Notes under the pieces: generated by a model
Seen by the model: the letters and a program-made list of their open reading frames with translations, nothing else
What the model was told of the DNA's origin: nothing
The model's database searches: none
In this document: piece after piece, positions 8,622-16,786 of the stretch
How the letters are laid out: each line of letters begins with the position of its first letter
Numbering within the stretch: the first letter of the stretch is position 1
Program-made: the position numbers and the translations under genes
Assembly (NCBI GenBank): GCA_035555675.1
Contig: DATMGH010000041.1
Coordinates: 1 to 64,000, forward strand
Reading direction: 5' to 3'
Source: Solirubrobacter sp035555675
GTDB taxonomy: Bacteria; Actinomycetota; Thermoleophilia; Solirubrobacterales; Solirubrobacteraceae
Length of the DNA stretch: 64,000 nt

Positions 8622-9256
8622 CCGCCCGGACGACCCAGCAGCACGCGCTCGACGAGCTGCGCCAGGCGATCGTCAACGGCGATCTGAAGCCTGGGCAGCG
8701 CGTCGCGCAGGAGGACGTCGCCGAGCTGATCGGCGTCAGCGTCGCGCCCGTGCGCGAGGCGCTGCGCGTGCTCGAGCAGGAGGGGCAGGTCACGTACCTC
8801 CCGCGGCGCGGCTACTTCGTGACCGAGCTGCGGGTCGAGGACCTGGAGGAGATCTACAGCCTGCGCGCGCTGCTGGAGGCGCGTGCGGCGCGGCACGCGC
8901 TGCCGGGGCTCGACGAGGACGCGCTGCAGCGGATCGACGCCGCGGCGCGCGAGTGCGTCGACGCCGCGGACCGCGGCGACGTCGCCGCCGAGCTGGCCGC
9001 CAACCGGCGCTTCCACTTCGCGATCCTCGATGCGCCGGACCGGCCGCACGTGCTGCGCGTGATCCGGCTGCTGTGGGACTCGACCGAGGCCTACCGCGCG
9101 CTCTACTACAACTCGCCGGACGAGCGGCGGCGGTCGATTCACGCGCACGACCGGATCCTGGACGCGGTCCGCACGGGTGACGGCGACCGGCTGGTCGCGG
9201 AGCTCGACGCGCACCGGGATCGCGCGCTCGACGTGCTGCGCGGCGTGCTCGCCTGA
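8618..9256 (+). CDS. GntR-family transcriptional regulator, FadR/FCD type
   Basis: A 212-aa regulator. The N-terminal winged helix spans about residues 5-70 (ELRQAIVNGDLKPGQRV, then LIGVSVAPVREALRVLEQEG, then YLPRRGYFVTEL). It is followed by an all-helical FCD ligand domain (EIYSLRALLEARAARHALP, NRRFHFAIL, SIHAHDRILDAV). The HxxxD/H residues of FCD metal-binding sites are plausible in the RFHFAI and HAHDRI blocks. It starts at GTG 8618, overlapping the dehydrogenase stop by 4 bp. It likely senses an acyl-CoA or organic acid and controls the preceding gene; the palindrome at 7406-7427 is a candidate site. The stop codon shares bases with the first palindromic element of the 9255-9454 cluster. 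Confidence 0.88.
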   Translation: MTARTTQQHALDELRQAIVNGDLKPGQRVAQEDVAELIGVSVAPVREALRVLEQEGQVTYLPRRGYFVTELRVEDLEEIYSLRALLEARAARHALPGLDEDALQRIDAAARECVDAADRGDVAAELAANRRFHFAILDAPDRPHVLRVIRLLWDSTEAYRALYYNSPDERRRSIHAHDRILDAVRTGDGDRLVAELDAHRDRALDVLRGVLA

Positions 9257-9454
9257 GCGGTCGCGTTCCGGCGCGGGCGGCGGGAAAGTGACCGCTCGCG
9301 TGCCGCGCGGCGGGTGCGGTGGTCGCGAGTGGTCGCGTTTTGGCGCGGGCGGCGGGCAAGTGACCGCTCGCGTGCCGCGCGGCGGGTTGTGGGCGGGTGC
9401 GGGTGGTCGCCGAGTGGTCGCGTTTTGGCGTGGGCGGCGGGAAAGTGACCGCTC
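9255..9454 (+). repeat. Palindromic element cluster 1 (three 43-bp copies)
   Basis: Three copies of a 43-bp imperfect palindrome at 9255-9297, 9327-9369 and 9412-9454. Each begins GAGYGGTC and ends with the complement GACCGCTC. The core is GCGTTYYGGCG-nGGGCGG-CGGGAAAGT, so the inner arms also pair partly. After each copy follows a second shared piece, GCGTGCCGCGCGGCG. The first copy starts within the stop codon of the GntR gene. The cluster fills the gap between two converging genes. Related copies occur at 20655-20994, 31801-31927 and 45544-45917. Confidence 0.85.
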
Positions 9455-9474
9455 GTGTGCCGCGCGGCGCGCGG

Positions 9475-10227
9475 CTAGCTGCGGCGCGACCAGCGGCGGC
9501 GGCGCGGCGCGGCGCCGGTCGGTGCTGGCGGGAGCGGGGCGCCTTCGAGGATCGCGGCCGGGGCGTCGGTGACCATCCACTCGGCGCGCGCGCCCGCGTG
9601 CTCGACCGCGGCGCGCAGCCCCGCGCGCGAGCCGTTCGGGCGGTGCAGGTCCCCCGCGATCACGTGCGCGTGCCCGTCCGCGATCAGCCGCGCCGCGAGC
9701 TTCGCCGCCCGCCCGCCGCCGACGACCGACGCCGCCGTCAGCTGCACCAGCAGGTCGTTCTCGACCAGCCGCAGCAGCCGGGCCGGGTCGCGCTGGAAGG
9801 ACGGGTTGCGCTCCGGGTGCGCGAGCAGGACCCGGAACCCGCGCACGCGGATCCGGAACAGCAGGTCCTCGAACAGCGGCGGCAGCTCGCCGTACGGCGT
9901 CTCCACCAGCAGGTCGGTCCCGCGCGCGTCGTAGGTCACGGCGCGCAGCGTGTCGTCCTCGACCCCCTGCGCCCACAGCAGGTCGACCTCCCCGCCGAGC
10001 GCGATCCGCAGGTCCAGCCCCGCGGCGTCGACCGCCGCCTGCAGCGCCCGCACGCGCGCCGGCAGCTCGCTCACGCGCACGTCCGGGAAGTCCGCCCGCA
10101 GGTGCGGCGTCGCCGCCAGCACGCGCACGCCGGACGCGGCCACTTCGCGCGCCAGCGCGAGCGCCGCCTCGAGGTCCGGCGACCCGTCGTCGAGCCCCGG
10201 CAGCACGTGCGAGTGCAGGTCGATCAT
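9475..10227 (-). CDS. Tyrosine-protein phosphatase, CpsB/CapC (PHP) family
   Basis: A 250-aa PHP-fold phosphatase. MIDLHSHVLPGLDDGSP at the N-terminus carries the first metal-binding histidines and aspartates. GGEVDLLW (about residue 70) and LLAHPERN (about residue 133) add the further metal ligands, and VIAGDLHRPNGSR the last. Members are Mn-dependent phosphatases that dephosphorylate the tyrosine cluster of BY-kinases and so control capsule or exopolysaccharide export. A matching BY-kinase lies at 18092-19414. Its ATG overlaps the stop of the flippase gene (ATGA), indicating one operon. The C-terminal tail APRRRRWSRRS is basic and may be unstructured. Confidence 0.88.
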   Translation of the reverse strand: MIDLHSHVLPGLDDGSPDLEAALALAREVAASGVRVLAATPHLRADFPDVRVSELPARVRALQAAVDAAGLDLRIALGGEVDLLWAQGVEDDTLRAVTYDARGTDLLVETPYGELPPLFEDLLFRIRVRGFRVLLAHPERNPSFQRDPARLLRLVENDLLVQLTAASVVGGGRAAKLAARLIADGHAHVIAGDLHRPNGSRAGLRAAVEHAGARAEWMVTDAPAAILEGAPLPPAPTGAAPRRRRWSRRS

Positions 10228-11756
10228 CCGAGCCGCCGCACGAACCCCGCCGCCACGCCCCGCGGCCCCCCGGCCCCGAGCGCGTCCGCCAGCCAGACCG
10301 CGTCGTCGCGCGCCAGCGGCCGCAGCGCCAGCGCCCCGCCGAGCCCCACGGCGACGCCGGCCAGCACGCCTAGGATCACGCCCACCAGCGACGCCGCCCA
10401 CGCCGCGCCCGCCACCAGCGCGGACAGCAGCACGGTCCGCGCCAGCGGCCCGCCGGCGAGCGCGATCGGCCGGTGCAGCCGCGTCGCCAGCACCAGGCAC
10501 GGCACGCCCGCGACCAGCACGGCGCAGCCGTTCGCGATCGCGGCGCCGACCGCGTCCAGCCCCGGAACCAGCGCGAACGCCAGCCCCACGTCGACGACCG
10601 TCCCCGCGATCAGCGCGACCACGATGAAGTTGACCCGCCCGAGCCCGTACAGCACACCCTCGCTCAGCCGCAGCATCGGCTGCAGCAGCAGCGGCGCGAG
10701 CATCGCCAGCATCACGCTCCCCGCGTCCGCGTAGTCGGACCCGTACGCCCACGACAGCAGGCCGGGCCCGACGATCGCGAACCCCGTGACCAGCGGCCAG
10801 GTGATCAGCACCAGCAGCCGCAGCGCGCGCCAGAAGCCGGCCCGGATCCGCTCGTGCTCGCCCGTGCCGACCAGGTTCGCCACCGCCGGCATGCTCACCG
10901 CCTCGATCGTCTCCGGCACCTTCGAGAGCCCGGAGACGGCGGCGAACGCGATCGAGTAGAACGCGATCTGCGCGTTCGACGAGTAGTGCTGGAGCACGAA
11001 CAGCTCCGACCGCCGCCAGACCACGAAGCTGATGATGACGATCAGCGAGCTCGACCAGGTGAACGACCAGAAGCGGCGTCGCAGCTCGCGCGGCGCCGGC
11101 TCGGGCTCCGGCAGGACCACGACCAGCCGCCGCGCCAGCACCGACGTCCACGCCAGGTTGACCGCGACCGCCGCCGCCTCGACGCCGAACAGCCCGCTGA
11201 TCCCGCCGCCGAGCTCGAGCGCGACGACCACGGCCGGCACGGTCGCGACGCCCGTGACCAGCCCGGGCAGCCACGCCTCCCGCCAGCGCTGCGACCCGGC
11301 CAGCAGCGCGGCCGGCACGGCCTGCAGGACCGCCAGCGCGGCGGACACGCCGGCCAGCACCCACGCCGTCTCCGGCTCGTTGCCGAGCGCCGCCACGACC
11401 ACCAGCACGAGCAGCACCAGCGCCGCCGCGACCGTCTCCACGCGCCGGCTGACCGCGTACAGCGACAGCGCCTGCCCGCCGCGCCGGGCGCCGAGCAGCT
11501 CGCCGACGAAGCGGCTGATCGCCAGCGGCAGCCCGGCGGTCGCCATCTGCACGAGCGCGATCGAGACGAACGCGATGTAGCTCTGCAGGCCCATCTCGTC
11601 CGGGCCCAGGTAGCGGGCGACGACGATCGAGAGCAGCAGCAGCTGGGCCTGCGGGAGGACGCGGCTGAGCAGCGTCCAGAGCCCGCCGCTGACGACGGAC
11701 GGCGCGCTGGTCGCGCCGAGCTCCTCCTCGGGCTCAGGCAGCGATGGCGCGCTCAT
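10224..11756 (-). CDS. Polysaccharide flippase (Wzx-like, MOP superfamily)
   Basis: A 510-aa integral membrane protein with about 12-14 hydrophobic segments. It begins after an acidic cytoplasmic tail (PEPEEELGATSAPS) with GGLWTLLSRVLPQAQLLLLS and ARYLGPDEMGLQSYIAF, the typical start of polysaccharide-type MOP flippases. It should move lipid-linked repeat units from the inner to the outer face of the membrane for polymerisation by the Wzy-like protein at 16783-18084. It overlaps the upstream glycosyltransferase by 23 bp and the downstream phosphatase by 4 bp. Subtrate specificity cannot be read from sequence. Confidence 0.88.
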   Translation of the reverse strand: MSAPSLPEPEEELGATSAPSVVSGGLWTLLSRVLPQAQLLLLSIVVARYLGPDEMGLQSYIAFVSIALVQMATAGLPLAISRFVGELLGARRGGQALSLYAVSRRVETVAAALVLLVLVVVAALGNEPETAWVLAGVSAALAVLQAVPAALLAGSQRWREAWLPGLVTGVATVPAVVVALELGGGISGLFGVEAAAVAVNLAWTSVLARRLVVVLPEPEPAPRELRRRFWSFTWSSSLIVIISFVVWRRSELFVLQHYSSNAQIAFYSIAFAAVSGLSKVPETIEAVSMPAVANLVGTGEHERIRAGFWRALRLLVLITWPLVTGFAIVGPGLLSWAYGSDYADAGSVMLAMLAPLLLQPMLRLSEGVLYGLGRVNFIVVALIAGTVVDVGLAFALVPGLDAVGAAIANGCAVLVAGVPCLVLATRLHRPIALAGGPLARTVLLSALVAGAAWAASLVGVILGVLAGVAVGLGGALALRPLARDDAVWLADALGAGGPRGVAAGFVRRLG

Positions 11757-12867
11757 ACACCGCGTGATACGCGGCGGCGACCGCGTCCCAGTCGTGGTGC
11801 CCGCGCACGTACGCGCGTGCGGCCTCGGCCATCCGCGTCGCGGCGTCGCGGTCGCGCAGCAGCGCGACGATCTCCGCCGCCAACCCGGCGTCGTCGGACG
11901 CGACCCGGATGCGCCCGTCGACCGTCAGCCCCTGGCAGGCGAGCGGCGTGGCGACCGCCGGCGCACCCGCGGCCAGCGCCTCCAGCAGCTTGTTCTTGAT
12001 CCCGGTGCCGCTGACCATCGGGCACGCGTACACGGCCGCGCCCCACAGGTACGGGCGCAGGTCGGGCACGTCGGCGATCACCTGCACCCCGTCCAGCTCG
12101 CGCAGCCGCGGCCCGGGCGAGCGGCCGACGAGCGAGAGCGACGCGTCCGGGATCGCCTCCCGCACGCGCGGGAGGACGCCCAGCGCCAGCCGCAGCGCCG
12201 CCTGCTCGTTGGCGGGCGCGTCGAGCGCGCCCGTGAACAGGATCCCGGCGCGCGGCCGGCCGTCGGGCGCGAAGTGCGCCGCGTCGACCCCGTTCGGGAT
12301 CGTCGCCAGCGGCAGCGCCGGGTCGAGCGCCGCGGCGTCGGACTCGGTGACCAGCACGACGCCCCGGTACGGCCGGTACGCGCGCGCCTCGAAGCGCCGC
12401 ACCGCGCGCTCCTGCGTCAGCCGCCACGCGCGTTCCAGGCCGGAGGCCGACGCCGCCTCCGCGCGCACGTTGCGGTGCCACGCGTCCAGCGGCGCGATCA
12501 CGGCCGGCAGCGCCCCGAGCGCGGGCGCGATCAGCGCCAGCGACCCCAGCATCGCGTGCGCGACGTCGAACGACCGCGACGACAGCCACCCCGGCAAGAA
12601 GCGCAGGAACGGCGCCGCCAGCGGCCGGGCCTCGACGGGCTCGCGCCGCACCAGCGCGGTCAGCCGGTCGATCGCTCCGACACTCGCGTAGGGAAGCTCG
12701 ATCAGCTCGATTCCTTCCGGCGGATCGCCGATCTGATCCGGATGGCGCAGCGCGACGACGGTCACCGACTCGGTTCGGGCCAGACGGGAACACAGCTCGT
12801 AGAGCACGAGCCGCGAGCCGTTCAGGGGCGCGCGCGGCGCCTCGGAGGCGCAGACCAGGATGCGCAC
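11734..12867 (-). CDS. Glycosyltransferase, GT-B fold (GT4-like)
   Basis: A 377-aa glycosyltransferase from GTG 12867 (MRILVCASEAP). The upstream ATG at 12876 would add three residues but lies only 9 bp from the divergent gene, so the GTG is preferred. It has the two Rossmann halves of GT-B enzymes: PLNGSRLVLYELCSRLA near the N-terminus, TIPNGVDAAHFAP at mid-protein, then ILFTGALDAPANEQA and VSGTGIKNKLLEALAAGAPAVATPLA, the donor-sugar binding block of GT4 proteins. It resembles sugar transferases of capsule loci with a PEP-CTERM/XrtA-like style of sequence. It overlaps the flippase gene. Confidence 0.85.
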   Translation of the reverse strand: MRILVCASEAPRAPLNGSRLVLYELCSRLARTESVTVVALRHPDQIGDPPEGIELIELPYASVGAIDRLTALVRREPVEARPLAAPFLRFLPGWLSSRSFDVAHAMLGSLALIAPALGALPAVIAPLDAWHRNVRAEAASASGLERAWRLTQERAVRRFEARAYRPYRGVVLVTESDAAALDPALPLATIPNGVDAAHFAPDGRPRAGILFTGALDAPANEQAALRLALGVLPRVREAIPDASLSLVGRSPGPRLRELDGVQVIADVPDLRPYLWGAAVYACPMVSGTGIKNKLLEALAAGAPAVATPLACQGLTVDGRIRVASDDAGLAAEIVALLRDRDAATRMAEAARAYVRGHHDWDAVAAAYHAVYERAIAA

Positions 12868-12885
12868 CGCGGGCATCTTGGCAGC

Positions 12886-14052
12886 ATGTGCGACTTGCGC
12901 GAACGGTTTCCGGCCCTCGTCATCGCACCGCTGCTGCCCGAGCCGCCCGTCACCGGCGGCCAGAAGCGCACGCTGCGGCTGCTGGAGACGATGGAGCGCG
13001 CCGGGCTGCACCCCCAGATCCTCACCGCCGATCCGGGCGAGCCGGGCGTCGCCGCGCGGCTGCGCGAGCGCGGGTGGACGGTCGAGATCGTCCCCGAGCC
13101 CGAGCCGACCGTGGCCGACCGCCTGCGCCAGCACGCGCTGCGGCTCCCGAGCCCGCGGCTGCGCAACGTCGCCCGCCGCTTCGCCGCGCTCGCGCCCGCC
13201 GCGGCGCTGATCCAGTACGAGCACACGCAGAGCGCGTACTACCCGCCGCCGCCCGGCGTGCCGACGGTGCTGAGCCTGCACAACCTGGACTCCGCGGCGG
13301 CGCGCTCGGCGGTGCGCGAGCGCAGCGGCCTGGCGCGGCTGCGTGAGCGCAACCGGGCGGCTGGATTACGCACCGTCGAGCGGCGCTCGTTCCCGCGCGC
13401 GGACCGGATCCTGTGCGTGACCGAGGCCGACTGCGCGGCGGTCCGGGCGGCCGGGGGCCGCGCGCTGCTCGCCCCCAACGGCGTCGACGACGACTTCTAC
13501 GCGGTCCGCACCCCGCCGTCCGGGGACGTCGTGCTGTTCTTCGGCCACTTCGGCTACGCGGCGAACGCGCACGGCGTCGAGCGCTTCGCCCGCGAGGGCT
13601 GGCCCGCGGTGCGCGCCGCGCACCCGCACGCGCGGTTCGCGATCGCCGGCGCCGGAATGGCGGACCAGCTGCGCGCGCGGCTGACCGCGATCGAGGGCGT
13701 CGACGTGCTCGGCCTGGTCGCCGACCTCCCGGGCGTGCTGGCCGCGTCGCGCACCGTCGTCGTGCCGATCTGGGAGGGCGGCGGGACGCGCCTGAAGGTG
13801 CTCGAGGCGCTCGCGACCGGGCGCCCGGTCGTCTCGACGGCGCTCGGCGCGTCCGGCATCGGCTTCCAGGACGGGCGCGACGGGCTGCTGGCGGAGACCC
13901 CGGAGACGCTCGCGCAGGCGGTCAACGCGGTGCTCGACGGCCGCGAGTTCACCGGCCGTCAACTTGCCGAGCACTTCCGCTGGACGGAGACACTTTCCGG
14001 CGCATCGTCCTACTACGCGGAAGTGGTCGCGCGCCGCCGGTCCGCTCGCTGA
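12886..14052 (+). CDS. Glycosyltransferase, GT-B fold (GT4-like)
   Basis: A 388-aa glycosyltransferase on the strand opposite its neighbours. It starts at ATG 12886; TTG 12895 is an alternative. It shows LLPEPPVTGGQKRTLRLLE at the N-terminus, LLAPNGVDDDFYAV, VLFFGHFGYAANAHGVERF at the start of the second domain, and PIWEGGGTRLKVLEALATGR with VVSTALGASGI in the donor site. The architecture and the order of motifs parallel those of the divergent gene at 11734-12867, so the two may be paralogues. It ends 52 bp before the c-di-GMP riboswitch. Acceptor and donor sugars are unknown. Confidence 0.87.
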   Translation: MCDLRERFPALVIAPLLPEPPVTGGQKRTLRLLETMERAGLHPQILTADPGEPGVAARLRERGWTVEIVPEPEPTVADRLRQHALRLPSPRLRNVARRFAALAPAAALIQYEHTQSAYYPPPPGVPTVLSLHNLDSAAARSAVRERSGLARLRERNRAAGLRTVERRSFPRADRILCVTEADCAAVRAAGGRALLAPNGVDDDFYAVRTPPSGDVVLFFGHFGYAANAHGVERFAREGWPAVRAAHPHARFAIAGAGMADQLRARLTAIEGVDVLGLVADLPGVLAASRTVVVPIWEGGGTRLKVLEALATGRPVVSTALGASGIGFQDGRDGLLAETPETLAQAVNAVLDGREFTGRQLAEHFRWTETLSGASSYYAEVVARRRSAR

Positions 14053-14103
14053 CTCAAGCGGCACCGGAAAGGAGCCGATCACAGAGATCAGGCACCATTC
14101 CCA

Positions 14104-14180
14104 ACCGACAAGGGCAAACCCGCCGTAAGACGGGGACGCAAAGCCACGGGACCCACTGGGTCGGCCGGGCCGCCGAAAGG
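14104..14180 (+). promoter_or_regulatory. Cyclic di-GMP-I (GEMM) riboswitch
   Basis: The leader of the next gene carries the conserved core of the GEMM-I aptamer: AGGGCAAACC at 14111-14120, a GNRA-capped hairpin (CCCGCC-GTAA-GACGGG), then GGGGACGCAAAGCCACGGG at 14132-14150, followed by a second hairpin and CCGCCGAAAGG. The spacing between GGGCAAACC and GACGCAAAGCC is that of the known class, which binds c-di-GMP between the two helices. The aptamer ends about 8 bp before the GTG start, so control of translation initiation (the GAAAGGGG segment is the likely Shine-Dalgarno) is more plausible than termination. On/off polarity is not evident. Confidence 0.88.
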
Positions 14181-14187
14181 GGTATTC

Positions 14188-15756
14188 GTGAAAAGGTCAA
14201 TCGCCGCCATGCTGGCCATCCTGGTCACTGCGCCGGCGACCGCGCACGCGGCGTCGCCGGTCGGGCACTTTCGTGTCGCGATCGACTCTGCCGCGGCGAC
14301 CGCCGACTACACGAGCACCGCCGCCCGCAACGACGTGGTGATCCTGCAGCAGTACCAGGCGCCGCGCATGAAGACGCTGAAGGCCGCCAACCCCGGCGTG
14401 AAGGTGCTGATGTACAAGAACCTGTCGGGGATGACCGAACGCCAGCCGTCGGGCTTCGTGTCCGGCGGGGTCGCGACGCAGGACGCCGCGGCGCACCCCG
14501 AGTGGTACCTGCTCAACACCGGCGGCGAGCGCTTCACGTCGCGCTACTTCAACTGGATCTGGATCGGGGACGTCGGCAGCCCGTCCTATCAGCAGCAGTG
14601 GGCGGACAACGTGCTGGGCGAGGTCGCCGCCGACGGCTGGGACGGCGTGTTCATGGACGACGTCAACCCGACGATGTCCTGGCACTACGACGTCAGCCGG
14701 ATCGCCAAGTACCCGACCGACGCGGCGTGGCAGGCGGCGACGCGCTCGGCGCTGTCGGCGATCGGCTCGCGCTTCCGCGCCGCGGGCAAGCTCGTGATCG
14801 CGAACTTCTCCAACAGCAAGGCGTTCCCGGCCGTGATCAAGGACTGGTACGGGCTGGTCGACGGCGGCCTCAACGAGCAGTTCCTCAAGTGGGGGACGAA
14901 CACCACGGGCCCCGAGAGCTACGACCCGGCCGACTACTGGGAGCTGCAGCTCAAACAGATGAAGGAGGCCGAGGCGGCGGGCAAGTACTACCTCGGGCTC
15001 ACGCCGTCGACTGCGACCGACCGCGCCGCCGCGCGCTACGGCTACGCCACGATGCTGCTGGCGGGGGCCGGGAAGCTGCAGTTCGCGCTGCACAGCGACT
15101 ACACGAACGAGCGCTGGTTCCCGGAGTACGACTACGCGCTCGGGACGCCCTTGGACGCGGAAACGCGCGAGGCGGGCGGCGTGCACCGGCGGCGCTTCAG
15201 CCACGGGCTCGTGCTGGTGAACCCGACCGCGAGCGCGGTGGCGGTGGACTTCGGCGGCGCGTACACCGGCTCCGGGCTGGAGACCGCGACGGCGGCGACG
15301 CTCGCGCCGCGCAGCGCGCTCGTGCTGACGAAGGTGGGCGAGGACGAGCCGGGCGACGGCGGCGCGGGTGTGCCGCCGGTCCAGGACGACCCGGTCGACA
15401 CGACCGACCCCGTGCAGCCGGTCGATCCGCTCCCGCCCGTCCAGGACGACCCCGTCGACACGACCGATCCGGTCCAGCCGGTCGACCCGGTCCCGCCCGT
15501 GCCGGCCAAGCCGCGCGTCCCGCCGATCACGCGCGTGAAGCCGATCCGCATCACGCTGACGTGCAAGCTGGTCACCGCCTGCCGCGGCACGGTCGCGCTC
15601 AAGCGCGGCGACGTGGTCGTCGGCAAGCGTACGGTCAAGGTCCGGGCCGGCAAGAGCCTCACGATCTCGATGCGCGAGCGCGTGCGGGCGACGATCGCCA
15701 AGGCGCGCCGCCTGAAGGTCAAGGCGCCGCACGGCCTGCGCGCGAAGCTGCGCTGA
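14188..15756 (+). CDS. Secreted putative glycoside hydrolase (GHL15-like) with repeat linker
   Basis: A 522-aa protein from GTG 14188 with signal peptide MKRSIAAMLAILVTAPATAHA. The catalytic-like region (residues 25-360) has a TIM-barrel pattern: VVILQQYQAP, KVLMYKNLSG, AAHPEWYLLNTGG, and WDGVFMDDVNP near residue 150-160, where the paired aspartates are the probable catalytic acids. This is the layout of the hypothetical glycosyl hydrolase family GHL15. A Pro/Asp/Val-rich linker holds two exact-length 20-aa repeats (DNA period 60 bp, 15375-15494). A small beta domain with two cysteines ends the protein. A c-di-GMP-I riboswitch controls it and it sits in a polysaccharide locus, so trimming of the exported polymer is the likely role. 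The 3' end overlaps the converging gene by 38 bp. Confidence 0.82.
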   Translation: MKRSIAAMLAILVTAPATAHAASPVGHFRVAIDSAAATADYTSTAARNDVVILQQYQAPRMKTLKAANPGVKVLMYKNLSGMTERQPSGFVSGGVATQDAAAHPEWYLLNTGGERFTSRYFNWIWIGDVGSPSYQQQWADNVLGEVAADGWDGVFMDDVNPTMSWHYDVSRIAKYPTDAAWQAATRSALSAIGSRFRAAGKLVIANFSNSKAFPAVIKDWYGLVDGGLNEQFLKWGTNTTGPESYDPADYWELQLKQMKEAEAAGKYYLGLTPSTATDRAAARYGYATMLLAGAGKLQFALHSDYTNERWFPEYDYALGTPLDAETREAGGVHRRRFSHGLVLVNPTASAVAVDFGGAYTGSGLETATAATLAPRSALVLTKVGEDEPGDGGAGVPPVQDDPVDTTDPVQPVDPLPPVQDDPVDTTDPVQPVDPVPPVPAKPRVPPITRVKPIRITLTCKLVTACRGTVALKRGDVVVGKRTVKVRAGKSLTISMRERVRATIAKARRLKVKAPHGLRAKLR

Positions 15757-16786
15757 CGTAGAGCGCGAGCATCCGCTCGGCGGTGCGCGCGGCCGAGTGC
15801 TCGGCCGCCGCGGCCCGGCCCGCGTCCACCCGGCGCGCCGCCAACGCCGGGTCGTCCAGCAGCTCGAGCAGCGCGCTGGCCAGCGCGCCCGGGTCGGCGG
15901 GCGGGACGAGCGTCGCGGTGCCGTCCGGGGCGTACTCCGGGACGCCGCCGACGCGGCTCGCGACCGCCGGGATCCCGGCCGCGAGCGCTTCCAGCAGCGC
16001 CAGCGGGCTGTTCTCCATCAGCGACGGCAGCGCGAAGACGCTCAGGCGCGGCAGCGCGTCGTGCGCGCGGACGAACCCGGGGAACTCGACCGGCAGGGCC
16101 GCGGCGCGCGCCTTCAGCGCCGCCTCCAGCGAGCCGGTGCCGAAGATCGCGAAGCGCGTCTGCGGCCGCCGGGCGACAACGATCCGCGCGGCGTCGACGA
16201 AGTGCTCGAGGCCCTTGACGGGCTCCAGCAGCGAGATCGTGCCCACCAGCTCGCCGCGGTCGAGCGGGCGGTCCGGGACGTCGACCCCGTTCGGGATCAC
16301 CACCAGCCGCTCCTGGGCGTAGCCGACGCGCTCGGCCAGCAGCCGCGCCATCGCGTGCGAGGGCGTGACCAGCACGTCGGTCATCCGCTCCAGCCCGCGC
16401 TCGAGGCCGCGGTAGGCGACGCGCGCCTTCAGGCCCGGCGGCGCGTCGGTCAGAAACGGTTCCGGCAGGCCGTGCAGCGTGTGCACGCGCAGCTCGCCGC
16501 GCCGCGGCAGCGCGCGCACCCACAGGCCGCTGCGGCGGTCGTGCGTGTGGACGACGTCCGCGCCGCGCACGAAGCGGCGGACGCGGACCGCGCCCGCCGG
16601 GTCGAACGGGCGCGCGAGCGGGATCACCGCGGCCTGCGCGCCGGCGGCGGCGAAGCGCGCCGCGGCCGGCTCGTCGAGCGCGACCGCGCGGACGTCCACG
16701 CCGGCCCGGGCCAGGTCGCGCGCCAGCAGCAGCGCGTGCTCGAGCGGGCCGCCGCGCGCGATCGAGGTGACGAGCGCGACCTTCAT
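15719..16786 (-). CDS. Glycosyltransferase, GT-B fold (GT4-like)
   Basis: A 355-aa glycosyltransferase. It has MKVALVTSIARGGPLEHALL, DVVHTHDRRSGLWVRAL and HTLHGLPEPF in the first domain, VIPNGVDVPDRPL at the hinge, VGTISLLEPVKGLEHFVDAA opening the second domain, and LPSLMENSPLALLEALAAG with VGGVPEY in the donor site, where the MENSPLALLEAL glutamates are the GT4 EX7E-type motif. The ATG overlaps the stop of the polymerase gene (ATGA), so it is translated as part of that operon. It converges on and overlaps the GHL15 gene, which could allow transcript interference. Confidence 0.88.
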   Translation of the reverse strand: MKVALVTSIARGGPLEHALLLARDLARAGVDVRAVALDEPAAARFAAAGAQAAVIPLARPFDPAGAVRVRRFVRGADVVHTHDRRSGLWVRALPRRGELRVHTLHGLPEPFLTDAPPGLKARVAYRGLERGLERMTDVLVTPSHAMARLLAERVGYAQERLVVIPNGVDVPDRPLDRGELVGTISLLEPVKGLEHFVDAARIVVARRPQTRFAIFGTGSLEAALKARAAALPVEFPGFVRAHDALPRLSVFALPSLMENSPLALLEALAAGIPAVASRVGGVPEYAPDGTATLVPPADPGALASALLELLDDPALAARRVDAGRAAAAEHSAARTAERMLALYVSAASRAGRAAP

